From contig JAOADJ010000031.1 of assembly GCA_026417375.1 (NCBI GenBank), forward strand, positions 1 to 64,000: 64,000 nucleotides of DNA, given 5' to 3'. The translations under genes were made by a program, and so were the position numbers. Below the pieces are notes generated by a model. The model was given only the letters and a program-made list of their open reading frames with translations. It searched no databases and had not been told where the DNA came from. This document shows positions 9,303-18,768 of the stretch, one piece after another (the first letter of the stretch is position 1; every line of letters begins with the position of its first letter). Source of the stretch: Melioribacteraceae bacterium (lineage in GTDB: Bacteria > Bacteroidota > Ignavibacteria > Ignavibacteriales > Melioribacteraceae).

Positions 9303-10423
9303 TTAATCCTCATAATTTCTTTACGTAAGATTTGATATTCATTTTGCCAATTCAATTCTTTAGCAGCTTCTTTACAATTGATTTTAAATTTTATTAATGT
9401 TTTTTCATCATTAATTAAGTTATTGATTGAACTAATCACATCTTCTACATTATCAAGGTCAACAACTATTCCAACTTTATATTTTTCTACAATATTTTTC
9501 ATTTGTGGAAGACTACAAGATACAACAGGAACATTTGCCATTATATATTCAAATAATTTATTAGGTAATGCATGATAATAACTTATGCTTATATTTTCTA
9601 TTAATGCTAATCCAATATCTGCTGAAGAAGTAAAATTAATTAATTCATCTTGCGGATAAGAACCCGCAAAAGAAACTCTTTCATAAACATTTAATTCTTT
9701 CGCTTCTTTAATAAATTTTTCTTTTTCAGATCCTTCACCTAATAATATAAAAACAGCATTATGAATTTTTTGTAATGCTTTCAATATAATTGAAATTCCT
9801 CTACCATCAATCAAAATACCTTGATACAATAATATTTTATAATTAGTTGGAATATTAAACTTACTTCTAAAATCAAAATTATATTTTGGTTCTTGATATA
9901 AAGGAATATTACGAACGGTAATTACATTTTCTAAAGAATAAAAATTTTTCAGAAATTCTGTATCCATTTCACCTGTAGTTAAAACTAAATCAACTTTTTT
10001 GATAAAGTATTTTTCAATTGAAGTAATAATTTTTTGAAGGAATGGTCTGTTTCTTAAACCACCAATGAATGAGTAAATCTCACGACTATTATAAAATATT
10101 TTTGCTTTTTTAATTTTAGCTATTAAAACAACAATGGGTAAAGTATAAATATCTTCTGCAAAAAAAATATCAGCTTTTGATTTTATTAATGAAGAAAATA
10201 ATTTAGTTAAAAATGATAAATAAAAATTTAGACTTCCTTGCTTTCTGCTAATTTCATGAATTATATAATTTTTATTGTTACTAATTTTATCTGCAAACCA
10301 GTTAAATGAAATTACAGATACTTCATATCCATCTTCAATTAACGAATTATATAAATTAGTAACTCTCGAATCATGATAAGGGTTGCCAAGAAATGCAATA
10401 CAAATTTTCTTTTTTGTTGACAT
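9299..10423 (-). CDS. Glycosyltransferase family 4 protein
   Basis: Retaining GT-B glycosyltransferase. The N-terminal Rossmann half begins KICIAFLGNPYHDSRV. The C-terminal donor half has YQGILIDGRGISIILKAL, the middle VSFAGSYPQDELINF, and the signature ALPNKLFEYIMANVPVVSC carrying the distal glutamate. Length 374. ATG 10423 is preferred to a TTG one codon upstream. Followed by the GT9 gene with a 4-base overlap and preceded by the FemAB-like gene with a 7-base gap, so it is part of a small surface-glycan or envelope operon. The sugar specificity cannot be read from sequence. Confidence 0.87.
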   Translation of the reverse strand: MSTKKKICIAFLGNPYHDSRVTNLYNSLIEDGYEVSVISFNWFADKISNNKNYIIHEISRKQGSLNFYLSFLTKLFSSLIKSKADIFFAEDIYTLPIVVLIAKIKKAKIFYNSREIYSFIGGLRNRPFLQKIITSIEKYFIKKVDLVLTTGEMDTEFLKNFYSLENVITVRNIPLYQEPKYNFDFRSKFNIPTNYKILLYQGILIDGRGISIILKALQKIHNAVFILLGEGSEKEKFIKEAKELNVYERVSFAGSYPQDELINFTSSADIGLALIENISISYYHALPNKLFEYIMANVPVVSCSLPQMKNIVEKYKVGIVVDLDNVEDVISSINNLINDEKTLIKFKINCKEAAKELNWQNEYQILRKEIMRIN

Positions 10424-10430
10424 CAATAAA

Positions 10431-11390
10431 TTACAATTTGATATTCAATGTGTTTCTCATTATTGTTTTTGCATCGAACTTTTCTTTAAAGTCTATTAAA
10501 CTAATACTCGGAGTCATTGGATTCTCTGCTTTTGTATCTTGTGAAACTCCAATATCAACATACTGATAACCATTTTCTGTACAATATTTTACAACTTCAT
10601 ACATAACTCTTTGTATAGGTTTAAACTGAGCATAATCATAATAAAGCATGTTGTAAAAACATATTGCAACAGTTTTATTTGCGAAAAACATCAATGAACC
10701 AGCAATAGGTTGATCATCTTTATAAACCATAAAGAGTTTTAAATTCTCTGGTAGTAGTTCAGTTAATTTAATTAAATCATCATAAGAATGAGTTGGTTTA
10801 ACTCCATGCCTTGCTTTATTTTCTATAAGAATTGGGTAGAATTGATCATATCTATCGTTTATTTCTACTTTCAAATTAAAATCTGTAAATGTTTTACGAA
10901 TATTTCTTCTTGTTGTTGGAGAAAATCTTTCAAGTATATCAATATTTTTATCTAATTTAATTGCACTTGAAATGTAGTGTAATGAATATTTAAATCCTTG
11001 CCATAACATTGCAAAATCTAAATTTTGGTTTGGATGTTTTTCATAAATCATCGGAGCTGAAGTAAGTGTAATTTCTTTAATATTATTTTTCTTCCCCCAT
11101 TCTAATAATGTTGATACTATTTCCATTGCTTCAGTGAATTTTACATCCTTGGTAACAATTGAACCATAGCTAGCTCCAATTGGTGATTCAAAAGTTCCAT
11201 TTAAAATTGCACCGGGCAACAGAGCTTTAATTTTTCCTTTATCAAGAAATATCAAATGATTAAAATTAAATTTTCCTGGAGTATGGTAATCAAAAAATTT
11301 TTGTAAATGGAACATTGTCCCATTGTTCGATTCAAGAACAAACTTATCCCACTTCTCTTTCCATTCTTCTGTGTAATTAATTATTTCCAT
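10431..11390 (-). CDS. FemAB/GNAT-like acyltransferase
   Basis: 319 residues. The layout fits the FemAB-like/Acetyltransf_6 group: an N-terminal half with FHLQKFFDYHTPGKFNFNHL, a basic SPTTRRNIRKT segment near the middle, then a GNAT-like core (LKLFMVYKDDQPIAGSLMFFANKTVAICFYNM). Such proteins transfer amino acids or acyl groups to cell-wall or surface-glycan acceptors. The ending YQYVDIGVSQD resembles the conserved closing strand of the family. The neighbouring glycosyltransferases suggest modification of a surface polysaccharide, but this is inference and the substrate is unknown. Confidence 0.72.
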   Translation of the reverse strand: MEIINYTEEWKEKWDKFVLESNNGTMFHLQKFFDYHTPGKFNFNHLIFLDKGKIKALLPGAILNGTFESPIGASYGSIVTKDVKFTEAMEIVSTLLEWGKKNNIKEITLTSAPMIYEKHPNQNLDFAMLWQGFKYSLHYISSAIKLDKNIDILERFSPTTRRNIRKTFTDFNLKVEINDRYDQFYPILIENKARHGVKPTHSYDDLIKLTELLPENLKLFMVYKDDQPIAGSLMFFANKTVAICFYNMLYYDYAQFKPIQRVMYEVVKYCTENGYQYVDIGVSQDTKAENPMTPSISLIDFKEKFDAKTIMRNTLNIKL

Positions 11391-11402
11391 ATTAATCCGT
11401 AA

Positions 11403-12290
11403 TTAGAAATTATATGTAATTGTTATTATATGATTATCTCCTAATCCAAATTTTATTGGAATATATGCATAATCAAGATTGAAACTTTTATATACTACAC
11501 CAAGTCCTGTTGTTATATTTTTCGTATCATAATTTGAAACATAACCTAATCTTAATGCAAAAGTTTTATCATAAACAATTTCGTTTGCAAAATGAAAATA
11601 TGTTTTATTTTCATTAATAAATTTCTGAACACCAATAATTGGAATTAAGTCAAAATTTTTAAATGTATATTCATAACTTATACCTAGTTGTAAATCAACT
11701 GGTAATTTTGATTTTGTATTACGTAATTCTGATATACTTCCAATATTTTTTACTACTGCTCCAACTGAAAAATTATCATAAATATTTTTATAGTTCATTC
11801 CAAAATCAAAAGCATAGCCGCTTGATTCATCAGTGTAAATGTTTTCATATAAATATTTTATTGTTGCACCAAAATAAATTTCATTAATTGAAAAAGCTGA
11901 TGATATACTTCCATAAAAATAATTGGCATTAAATTTTGAAATTGCATCACCTGGTTTTGTTCTTAATTCAATTCCACTGATTTTTGTTGTGTTTATTCCA
12001 ACAGCAAATGGTATTTCAAATAGATTAAAACTTAATCCCAAATTCTCACTTGATAAATCATTGAACAAAGAATTGTGTGAAAAAGAAAATTGATTTTTTT
12101 TATTTAATGCCAAGTAAGAAGGATTGTAATATAGAGCGGAAACATCATTAACATTTACTGCACCAAATTCGCTTAACGATATATTTCTTGCACTAAAACC
12201 ATTTTTGAGAAAAGCAAATCCACTTTGATTGGAAGTTTGCCCAACTAAAATACTAAGCAATAAAAAATTTATTAATAATATTTTCTTCAT
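11403..12290 (-). CDS. PorV/PorQ-like outer-membrane beta-barrel protein
   Basis: 295 residues with a signal peptide (KKILLINFLLLSILVGQ). The mature N-terminus has GFAFLKNGFSARNISLSEFG and ALYYNPSYLAL, the PorV/PorQ (UPF0164-like) signature in which a barrel is preceded by an ARxxGM-type segment and YNPA/S. Alternating polar-aromatic strands continue to a C-terminal aromatic (ITYNF), as in outer-membrane barrels. PorV and PorQ act in T9SS substrate handling at the cell surface. It starts one base after the stop of its paralogue and is in line with a sorting-domain protein. The exact T9SS role is inferred. Confidence 0.75.
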   Translation of the reverse strand: MKKILLINFLLLSILVGQTSNQSGFAFLKNGFSARNISLSEFGAVNVNDVSALYYNPSYLALNKKNQFSFSHNSLFNDLSSENLGLSFNLFEIPFAVGINTTKISGIELRTKPGDAISKFNANYFYGSISSAFSINEIYFGATIKYLYENIYTDESSGYAFDFGMNYKNIYDNFSVGAVVKNIGSISELRNTKSKLPVDLQLGISYEYTFKNFDLIPIIGVQKFINENKTYFHFANEIVYDKTFALRLGYVSNYDTKNITTGLGVVYKSFNLDYAYIPIKFGLGDNHIITITYNF

Positions 12291-12291
12291 A

Positions 12292-13293
12292 TTAAAATCT
12301 GAAATTTATTCCTATTAAATGCTGATCAAAAGATGAATATGGTTCGTATGAAAAAGCATATTCAACACCAATTATGTATTTATTAACTTCATAAAAATAG
12401 GAGAAACCTGCTGATGGACGTATTGGTATTTCAAAGTTATTTAAATTTATTTTATCAATTCCTGCTCTAAAGTAAATATTTTCTAATGGATTATATTCAG
12501 CACCGATTCTTAAAAAATTTGTTTTTGCATTGCTGTTTTCAATTTCAATTGCTGTAATCAAATTTTTATCTAATTTATATGAAACACCCAATTTCTTGAG
12601 TATCGGAAATTTATCTACAGAAATAGTTCCATTTGTTCCATATAATTTTCCTGAATCCCATGTGTATTTACTATTTAAATCAATTAAGACAAATGAAACT
12701 GACATTGATTGATTAATTATATATAATGCACCTAAATCTAAACCAAATCCATTAGATGAAAAATTTTCAAATAATTTATAGTAATAGAATTTAAAGCTAA
12801 TCCCAATAGAAAGTTTTTCAGAAAATTTATTTGCAACTGCAAAATAAAATTGATTTTCAGATGTAGAAAAATTCCCAATCGGTTTTCCCTGTCCATCTCT
12901 GCCATCAATATTTGAAACACCAGAATTAATTAAACCAACACTAATTCCAGCTGTTGATTTTGGTTTGGTATTTCCATTTTCATCTTCCTTTTTACCAAAT
13001 TCAAATCTTTTTGTAAAACTTAGAAAATTTAAATTTCTGTCTAATGATAAAAATGTATAACCTGTTTGTAATAAATTATCTTCCTGATAAATAATATTTG
13101 CAGGATTGTAATATGATATTACATTTCCCTCTTTGACAGATGCTAATGTATTTGCCATTCCAATTCCTCTTGCACCAAATCCAATTCTTGAAAATGCTCC
13201 AACTTTTGTAGAAATATCTGAAAACTGAGTTTGTCCGTTTGAAATTATTTGTATGGTAAAAAATAAAATCAAATATGAAATTATCTTTAGCAT
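12292..13293 (-). CDS. PorV/PorQ-like outer-membrane beta-barrel protein (paralogue)
   Basis: 333 residues with a signal peptide (about residues 1-20). The segment GAFSRIGFGARGIGMANT then VISYYNPA is the clearest PorV-family signature in the window. The rest alternates hydrophobic and polar residues in strand-length blocks and ends in GINFRF, as expected of an outer-membrane barrel. A GAGGAAAT ribosome site precedes the ATG. It lies between the Asp-box sorting-domain protein and a second PorV/PorQ-like gene, forming a likely operon. It may be a general T9SS shuttle or a partner of its neighbour; sequence alone cannot decide. Confidence 0.77.
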   Translation of the reverse strand: MLKIISYLILFFTIQIISNGQTQFSDISTKVGAFSRIGFGARGIGMANTLASVKEGNVISYYNPANIIYQEDNLLQTGYTFLSLDRNLNFLSFTKRFEFGKKEDENGNTKPKSTAGISVGLINSGVSNIDGRDGQGKPIGNFSTSENQFYFAVANKFSEKLSIGISFKFYYYKLFENFSSNGFGLDLGALYIINQSMSVSFVLIDLNSKYTWDSGKLYGTNGTISVDKFPILKKLGVSYKLDKNLITAIEIENSNAKTNFLRIGAEYNPLENIYFRAGIDKINLNNFEIPIRPSAGFSYFYEVNKYIIGVEYAFSYEPYSSFDQHLIGINFRF

Positions 13294-13299
13294 ATTTCC

Positions 13300-14877
13300 T
13301 CACATCAACAAAATAATTTTACCGAATAAAACTTTATTTTCATCAATATCTAATCTATAAAAGTAAACACCGTTTGGAACAATATTTTTGTTTTCATCTT
13401 TACCATCCCAAATTTCCATTAAATTATTACCTGGGAATCTATTTGCATTTTGAACAACTGTTCTAACTAAATTCATTCCAAAATCAAATATTCTTAATGT
13501 AATTTTTGCATTATTAGATAAGTTATATTTAATTCTAACAACATCGAATTTAGGATTAAAAGGATTAGGGAAAGCGTAACTTTTATCTTCATCAACAGAA
13601 TCATTTGAAGACAAAAATGTTTTCCATTTGCTATTCCAGAACTCACTATCAGTTTCAATTGTTTTTGCTAAACCATCATTAGTTCCAACCCATATTTCAT
13701 GATTCGAAGAATTTAATTTGTTTGTTTCAACACTTAAATATAAAGTTGGTTTTAACTCAGTTTTTGTATTTTCATCAATTATGTTAGATGAATTAATCCA
13801 TGTATAACCTTTATTAGAACTTCTAAGTATTCCATTTGAAGATGCAGCAAAAACATCATAACTATTATTTGATTTATACTTAAAAGCAAAATCACGAACT
13901 CTTTCATCAACAAGAAAAATGTTCCAGCTTTTGCCACCATTAAATGAACAACTCACACCATAATTTTCAGTTGCACCTTCAGCTTTCCATGTTGCAGCCC
14001 AGATTGAATTATCATAAAAATTATAATTCAACGATAAAACAAAATTTCCACTGATTGAATTAGTTTGATTTGTTTTATTAAATTTTATCCAACTTACTCC
14101 CCCATCAGTTGATTTATTAATTCCACCAGCAGTTCCGACATACAAAGTATCACCAATTGAAATAATTGAAAATGCCCGATGATTTAAATTTCCTCTCATC
14201 TTTAAATTTCCAGATGAAGGAGCCAAATCAAAATCTAGTTTGTCAGATGGTTTGATGAAATCCAAATTATCTGGTGGTAAAACAACTCGTTGCCAAGTTT
14301 TTCCCATATCAGTTGATTTTCTTAAACCACCTGAAAATGATACAATCCAAATAGTGTTTTTAGTAAAAGCAATTCCATAAATAAAATTTTGTTCTTTCGC
14401 AGTTACAGGCAATGCTCTTAATTTATTACTACCATAAAAAATTGTTGAATCTTCAGGTGCATCAACAGGTTGTGGAACTTCAATCCAGGAATTACCACCA
14501 TCTGTTGAATACCTTAATCCGTTACCAACAGGAATATCTGAACCTAATTTATTCTCGAAATGCCAACAACCAGCCCAAATTGCATTTAATCCGAAATTAA
14601 TCGCCGAAATGCTTTCTTTACCAAAAGGTTTAGTATCATAGTAATTTATCCAAGTCAACCCACCATCAGTTGTTTTACTTAATCCTTTTGAAGTTCCTAA
14701 CCAAACTGTAGATTTATCCTGAACAAAAATTCTATCAATTGTGTTACTTGCTGGAGAAGAATCATTTGTTTTATACAATTTATAATCTAAAGAATAGTTA
14801 TATGGAATTGACTGAGCTTGATTAAATTTTGCAATGAGAATAATTAAAATAAATATGAAATAATTTTTATTAATCAT
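13300..14877 (-). CDS. Secreted Asp-box beta-propeller protein with T9SS sorting domain
   Basis: 525 residues with a signal peptide ending near FNQAQ. At least six Asp-box/BNR-type turns are visible: TTDGGLTW, STDGGNSW, STDMGKTW, STDGGVSW, SFNGGKSW and SSNKGYTW. Together they imply a beta-propeller like sialidase or YCF48/sortilin folds; sialidase catalytic residues are not evident, so it may be a binding protein. The C-terminal ~85 residues hold AFPNPFNPKFDVVRI, GMNLVRT and NGVYFYRLDIDENKVLFGKIILL, a T9SS type A-like sorting domain with FlgD-like Ig fold. It lies one base after the lipoprotein gene and just before two PorV/PorQ-like genes. Confidence 0.82.
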   Translation of the reverse strand: MINKNYFIFILIILIAKFNQAQSIPYNYSLDYKLYKTNDSSPASNTIDRIFVQDKSTVWLGTSKGLSKTTDGGLTWINYYDTKPFGKESISAINFGLNAIWAGCWHFENKLGSDIPVGNGLRYSTDGGNSWIEVPQPVDAPEDSTIFYGSNKLRALPVTAKEQNFIYGIAFTKNTIWIVSFSGGLRKSTDMGKTWQRVVLPPDNLDFIKPSDKLDFDLAPSSGNLKMRGNLNHRAFSIISIGDTLYVGTAGGINKSTDGGVSWIKFNKTNQTNSISGNFVLSLNYNFYDNSIWAATWKAEGATENYGVSCSFNGGKSWNIFLVDERVRDFAFKYKSNNSYDVFAASSNGILRSSNKGYTWINSSNIIDENTKTELKPTLYLSVETNKLNSSNHEIWVGTNDGLAKTIETDSEFWNSKWKTFLSSNDSVDEDKSYAFPNPFNPKFDVVRIKYNLSNNAKITLRIFDFGMNLVRTVVQNANRFPGNNLMEIWDGKDENKNIVPNGVYFYRLDIDENKVLFGKIILLM

Positions 14878-14878
14878 T

Positions 14879-15691
14879 TTATCTTACCTCAACATTAGCA
14901 TTAATAGTATTACTTAATGCACCACTTTTATCTTTTGCCTGAAACATAAATTTCCAAATTCCTATTGCAGAACTTTCACCAAAAGAATTTTTAAAGGAAA
15001 ATATTCCATCATTAGATTTTTCATCACCAAAATTTGAATCTCCGTTATCAACCATTAAGAAATAATCAATGTTTGGTGTTGAGGCATTAGGAATTACTAC
15101 TGAACCGTCAGGTCTGAATAATTTAAATGTAACTTGTGAAATATCAATTAATCCATTTGGATCATCAACTTTAATACTAAATGTAAATGGAACACCTCTT
15201 GAAACAACTGTTGGTATTTTTAAATCCGAAATTACTGGAGGATAATTAACTTGTTTATTATCATATAAAAATAAATGCTCAGCAATTTTTCTTGTAGTTT
15301 GGTTAATCTTATCTTTTACAAAAAACTCAACAACATATTTACCGGAAGAAAACTTTTTACTCATTTTAATTTTAGTAGAATATTCACTATTAACACTTGT
15401 CGAATTTTTTGTCAATTCGATATTTTGATAAATATATGAATTGTTTTCTACTAACTTAAGATTTGAATAAACTTTTTCGACTGATTCTGAATTTTTAATG
15501 GTTATTGAAACATTTAATAAAGAATCTGATTGTGAGTAACTAAAATTATCTGCTAATGTAATTTTTTCAACTTGATAATTTGAATATTGATAATCAATAA
15601 TTTCATCGTAAGGTTTATCGCAAGAAAAAAGAAATGCAAAAATTATTAATGAAATTTTTAATGAAGGATTTATTGATTTAAGAAAAAACAT
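14879..15691 (-). CDS. Ig-like domain lipoprotein
   Basis: 270 residues. A signal peptide ends in the lipobox FLFSC (Cys24), so it is lipid-anchored. The first half is beta-rich and unassigned. The second half (about 150-270) starts PPVISDLKIPTVVSRGVPFTFSIKVDDPNG and contains DNGDSNFGDEKSNDGIFS, a calcium-loop-like segment often seen in Ig-like repeats of secreted proteins in this group. It is first of four tightly packed genes (lipoprotein, propeller, two PorV/PorQ-like). A structural or adhesion role on the surface is inferred only from context. Confidence 0.7.
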   Translation of the reverse strand: MFFLKSINPSLKISLIIFAFLFSCDKPYDEIIDYQYSNYQVEKITLADNFSYSQSDSLLNVSITIKNSESVEKVYSNLKLVENNSYIYQNIELTKNSTSVNSEYSTKIKMSKKFSSGKYVVEFFVKDKINQTTRKIAEHLFLYDNKQVNYPPVISDLKIPTVVSRGVPFTFSIKVDDPNGLIDISQVTFKLFRPDGSVVIPNASTPNIDYFLMVDNGDSNFGDEKSNDGIFSFKNSFGESSAIGIWKFMFQAKDKSGALSNTINANVEVR

Positions 15692-15797
15692 AGAGATTAT
15701 TTCCTTTAATTAGACTATCCAAAAATGTAACAAACTCTCTATATTTTTCTTCCTTTTGTTGTTTAAAATTAATAGTATTTTCATAATTAACCAAATG

Positions 15798-16748
15798 TTA
15801 AAATGAAATTAAAAAAGGAGTTGGTGAAAATGAAACTATAAAAATTATAATAGCAAAATATCCAATTGCTAATCTACCCAAAGATAATTTTTCAAAATAC
15901 ATTACTGGTGGATGTTTAACTTTGATAAAAAAGTATAAAATAAATGCCCAAAGTAACCAACCACTCCATCCAAAATGTAATTGTAAATCAAGAAAAGATT
16001 CTAAGAAACCAAAACTTCCAATAACTAATAATATTATTAATGAAACGCTTGCAATTGCTTCATGAATTTTTGGACCAAACATAGAATAAATTAAATGACC
16101 ACCATCCAACTGACCAACCGGAATTAAATTCATTGATGTTATAAATAAACCAAACCAACCAACACATAAAAAAGGATAATGATATATTTCTGACATTGGA
16201 GGTACAAATTGTTCTGGGTTAACAAAAATATTTCTTATTAAAATTATTAAAAGATTATCACCGAACTCTAAACCAACAGCACCTTTTCCATAATCCGGTG
16301 AAAAATAGTCTGGATGAATTGCAAGTATATATGAAACATCAGGTAAATGAGTATAGCCATAAATTAATAAAATAAGTGAAGCAAAAAATCCTGAGATGGG
16401 TCCGGCAACACCAATATCAAACATAGCTTTATTATTTGGAATCAGAGATTTGGTTTTAATAACTGCACCCATTGTTCCAAAATTAAAAAAACCAGTTATT
16501 GGTGGGAATGGAATAAAAAAAGGAAGAGTTGCTTTTACTCTATGATAAATTGATGCAAAGTAATGCCCGAATTCATGTACGCCAAGAACAAACAAAATTG
16601 ATAAAGAATAAGGCAACCCAAGTACTAAATCATTAAACTCGTATGGAGCTGGTTTGCCAGTTGTCCATTCAACTCCAGCAATTGTTGTTGTTATAAATGT
16701 AATTATCAATAAAATTAAATTCACAATTGGATTATCTGTAATTTTCAT
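15798..16748 (-). CDS. Site-2 protease-like M50 zinc metalloprotease
   Basis: Integral membrane protease of 316 residues that probably cleaves within membrane segments or processes membrane proteins. The zinc motif is H58-E-F-G-H62 in a transmembrane helix. The second metal ligand is in MNLIPVGQLDGGH (Asp215). Several hydrophobic helices are visible, including one just after the N-terminus (LILLIITFITTTIAG) and three near the C-terminus. It lacks a PDZ domain, unlike RseP, and resembles the plant EGY/Sll0862-like site-2 protease branch with a FGTMGAVI segment. Downstream of a DUF1207 gene in the same direction. Substrate unknown. Confidence 0.87.
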   Translation of the reverse strand: MKITDNPIVNLILLIITFITTTIAGVEWTTGKPAPYEFNDLVLGLPYSLSILFVLGVHEFGHYFASIYHRVKATLPFFIPFPPITGFFNFGTMGAVIKTKSLIPNNKAMFDIGVAGPISGFFASLILLIYGYTHLPDVSYILAIHPDYFSPDYGKGAVGLEFGDNLLIILIRNIFVNPEQFVPPMSEIYHYPFLCVGWFGLFITSMNLIPVGQLDGGHLIYSMFGPKIHEAIASVSLIILLVIGSFGFLESFLDLQLHFGWSGWLLWAFILYFFIKVKHPPVMYFEKLSLGRLAIGYFAIIIFIVSFSPTPFLISF

Positions 16749-16763
16749 AATAATTTATTTTAG

Positions 16764-17582
16764 TTAAAAATCAATATTTATTCCTAAACTTGTATAACTT
16801 TCTTCCAGATCATAAAATTCACCATGAATACTCATTCCATTCAAATATGAGAAATATAATTTTACTCCTTTACTATCTGGATTCCCGAATTTTATTCCAA
16901 CATGATAAGATTGATTTAGAATTTTACTTCCATTTTGATCTATTTTAAAATCAGCAGCAATAAATGGAAAAATAAGTGAAGATCTTAAATCATTTCTGTA
17001 ATAATCTAATCCAAATTGATAAACAAATTTATTATTCACCAGTGGATCGGTATGAAACAAATAAGTTAACCCACCATATAATCTTAAAAAATCAATTTTA
17101 ATATAAGGCATCAGTTCAACAAACTCGCGGCTGTAAACCCTTGGTAAATTATTATTAATCCATTGCATTTTATTTTTATCATAATTACCATCAACTAAGT
17201 GAGCACTTATATGAGAAATTCTTAATCTAAACCCATAATCATAATATTTTTTTACTTCTTTATATCCAAAATTGATTCCAAAAAAGTAATCAACAGCTTC
17301 AACCGGGAAATGAAAATTTTCTTCTTGACGAAGTAATGTCCAGGTAAATAAATCAGCCCCAAAAGTAAAGTTAGAATTTTTAGTATTAAGTGAAATTAAA
17401 TCAACAGAATTACCAATATCTAATCTTAATTCTTTAACATTATTCTTAAATGCAAATCCAAGACGCGGTTCTAAAACATTTGCTGTAAATGGCTGAATGT
17501 TTAATCCTTTAGGGAAAAATTCTAAATTCTGTGAAAACGAGATTGAATAAATAAAATATAAAAGAACAAAAATTTTTTTCAT
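16764..17582 (-). CDS. DUF1207 family outer-membrane protein
   Basis: 272 residues with a signal peptide (KKIFVLLYFIYSISFSQ). The mature N-terminus FFPKGLNIQPFTANVLEPRLG matches the start of DUF1207 proteins. The rest alternates in strand-like blocks (FGADLFTWTLLRQ, YGFRLRISHISAHLVDG, FLRLYGGLTYLFH) and ends in SLGININDF-like residues, which fits an outer-membrane barrel. The SHISAHLVDG patch is the most conserved-looking part. No biochemical function is established that I can name. It sits between an M50 protease and a GT2 gene with 13- to 15-base gaps, so it is likely co-transcribed. Confidence 0.75.
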   Translation of the reverse strand: MKKIFVLLYFIYSISFSQNLEFFPKGLNIQPFTANVLEPRLGFAFKNNVKELRLDIGNSVDLISLNTKNSNFTFGADLFTWTLLRQEENFHFPVEAVDYFFGINFGYKEVKKYYDYGFRLRISHISAHLVDGNYDKNKMQWINNNLPRVYSREFVELMPYIKIDFLRLYGGLTYLFHTDPLVNNKFVYQFGLDYYRNDLRSSLIFPFIAADFKIDQNGSKILNQSYHVGIKFGNPDSKGVKLYFSYLNGMSIHGEFYDLEESYTSLGINIDF

Positions 17583-17595
17583 AAAAACTCCGGAA

Positions 17596-18693
17596 TTAAA
17601 AAGTTCTACCTTTCCATTTTACCTTTTTACTTGGCAAAACAATGAAAGGAAGAATTATAACATAAATTGTATAGTATATTTCAAACACCAAAAAATGAAA
17701 TAATTTCATTTTTAGTTTTAGTTTGACAAAAACATTTTTAGCAAAAAAATAGTCAATTACAATTTTTGTTAATGACAAATAGAAAGCATTTAATGAAAAG
17801 AATATTGGAGTTAATAAAATCATCACTTTAGAAATATAACCCCAAACCATAGTTAAGTAACCAAATAAATCACTTTCTTTTCCCCCAACACCCCAACGTT
17901 TTCTTTGCCAATATAATTCTTTAAAATTCTCACATGCTTTAGAAACAACCAGTGCATTTTCATCAATTGGATAAATACATTTATATTTTTTTAATTGATG
18001 AATAGAACGTAATAATCTGAAATCTTCTGTAATTGAAAAAGGTAAATTTTCATAACCACCAATTTCATCATATACACTTTTTCTATAAGACATATTATTA
18101 CCAATAGCTGCAAGAGGTTTTCCTAAATTTAATGAACCGGCTGCAACCGTTAATAAATAAACAAAATCAATTGCTTGCATTGCCTGAAATGCAGTTTTAT
18201 CCTCTTGTGTTGTAAACCCACCAACAAAAGCAACATCATCTTGATAATAAGAACATATTGTTTCAACCCATTTTGGATTGACAATACAATCTGCATCAGT
18301 TGTTAAAATAATTTCCCCTTTTGCAATTTTAAGTGCATTTGCTAATGCATTTGCTTTTCCTTTAAGATTTCCTAAAATTTTTTCAGGTACATAAAGTTTA
18401 AATTTTGGATTATCTTTTATAAAATCTGAAATAATCTTTTCAGTGTTATCGGTTGAATTATCATTTACAATTATAATTTCTAATTTGTTTTCTGGATATT
18501 CAAGTTTATCGAGCGAGACAAGACATTCATAAATATTTTTTTCTTCATTTCTTGCTGCAACTATAACTGTTGCTGTTGGAAGTTTTTCTTTAGGTAATTT
18601 TGGATAATTTTTAGATGCGCCGATTGTAAATACAACCAAATTTATAAAATAAAGAGATAATGCAATTAAAAATATTATTTCAAAAGCTGTCAA
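17596..18693 (-). CDS. Membrane glycosyltransferase family 2
   Basis: 365-residue inverting glycosyltransferase of the processive, membrane-anchored kind. It has an N-terminal membrane helix (about 3-25), a GT-A core with VAARNEEKNIYEC and NDNSTDNTEK, the metal-binding TTDADC, the acceptor-site ITEDFRL and the QRKRW motif. Two or three membrane helices follow. This is the layout of IcaA/cellulose-synthase-like and ceramide-glucosyltransferase-like enzymes. The start is TTG at 18693, with AGGA seven bases ahead; no ATG fits better. Divergent from rsmA. Product sugar or lipid unknown. Confidence 0.85.
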   Translation of the reverse strand: MTAFEIIFLIALSLYFINLVVFTIGASKNYPKLPKEKLPTATVIVAARNEEKNIYECLVSLDKLEYPENKLEIIIVNDNSTDNTEKIISDFIKDNPKFKLYVPEKILGNLKGKANALANALKIAKGEIILTTDADCIVNPKWVETICSYYQDDVAFVGGFTTQEDKTAFQAMQAIDFVYLLTVAAGSLNLGKPLAAIGNNMSYRKSVYDEIGGYENLPFSITEDFRLLRSIHQLKKYKCIYPIDENALVVSKACENFKELYWQRKRWGVGGKESDLFGYLTMVWGYISKVMILLTPIFFSLNAFYLSLTKIVIDYFFAKNVFVKLKLKMKLFHFLVFEIYYTIYVIILPFIVLPSKKVKWKGRTF

Positions 18694-18768
18694 TACTAAT
18701 TCCTATATATTTGGGTGTCAAATTTAAACTTCTATAACTTATATTGCTAATAAAATTAAAATTAGTTA

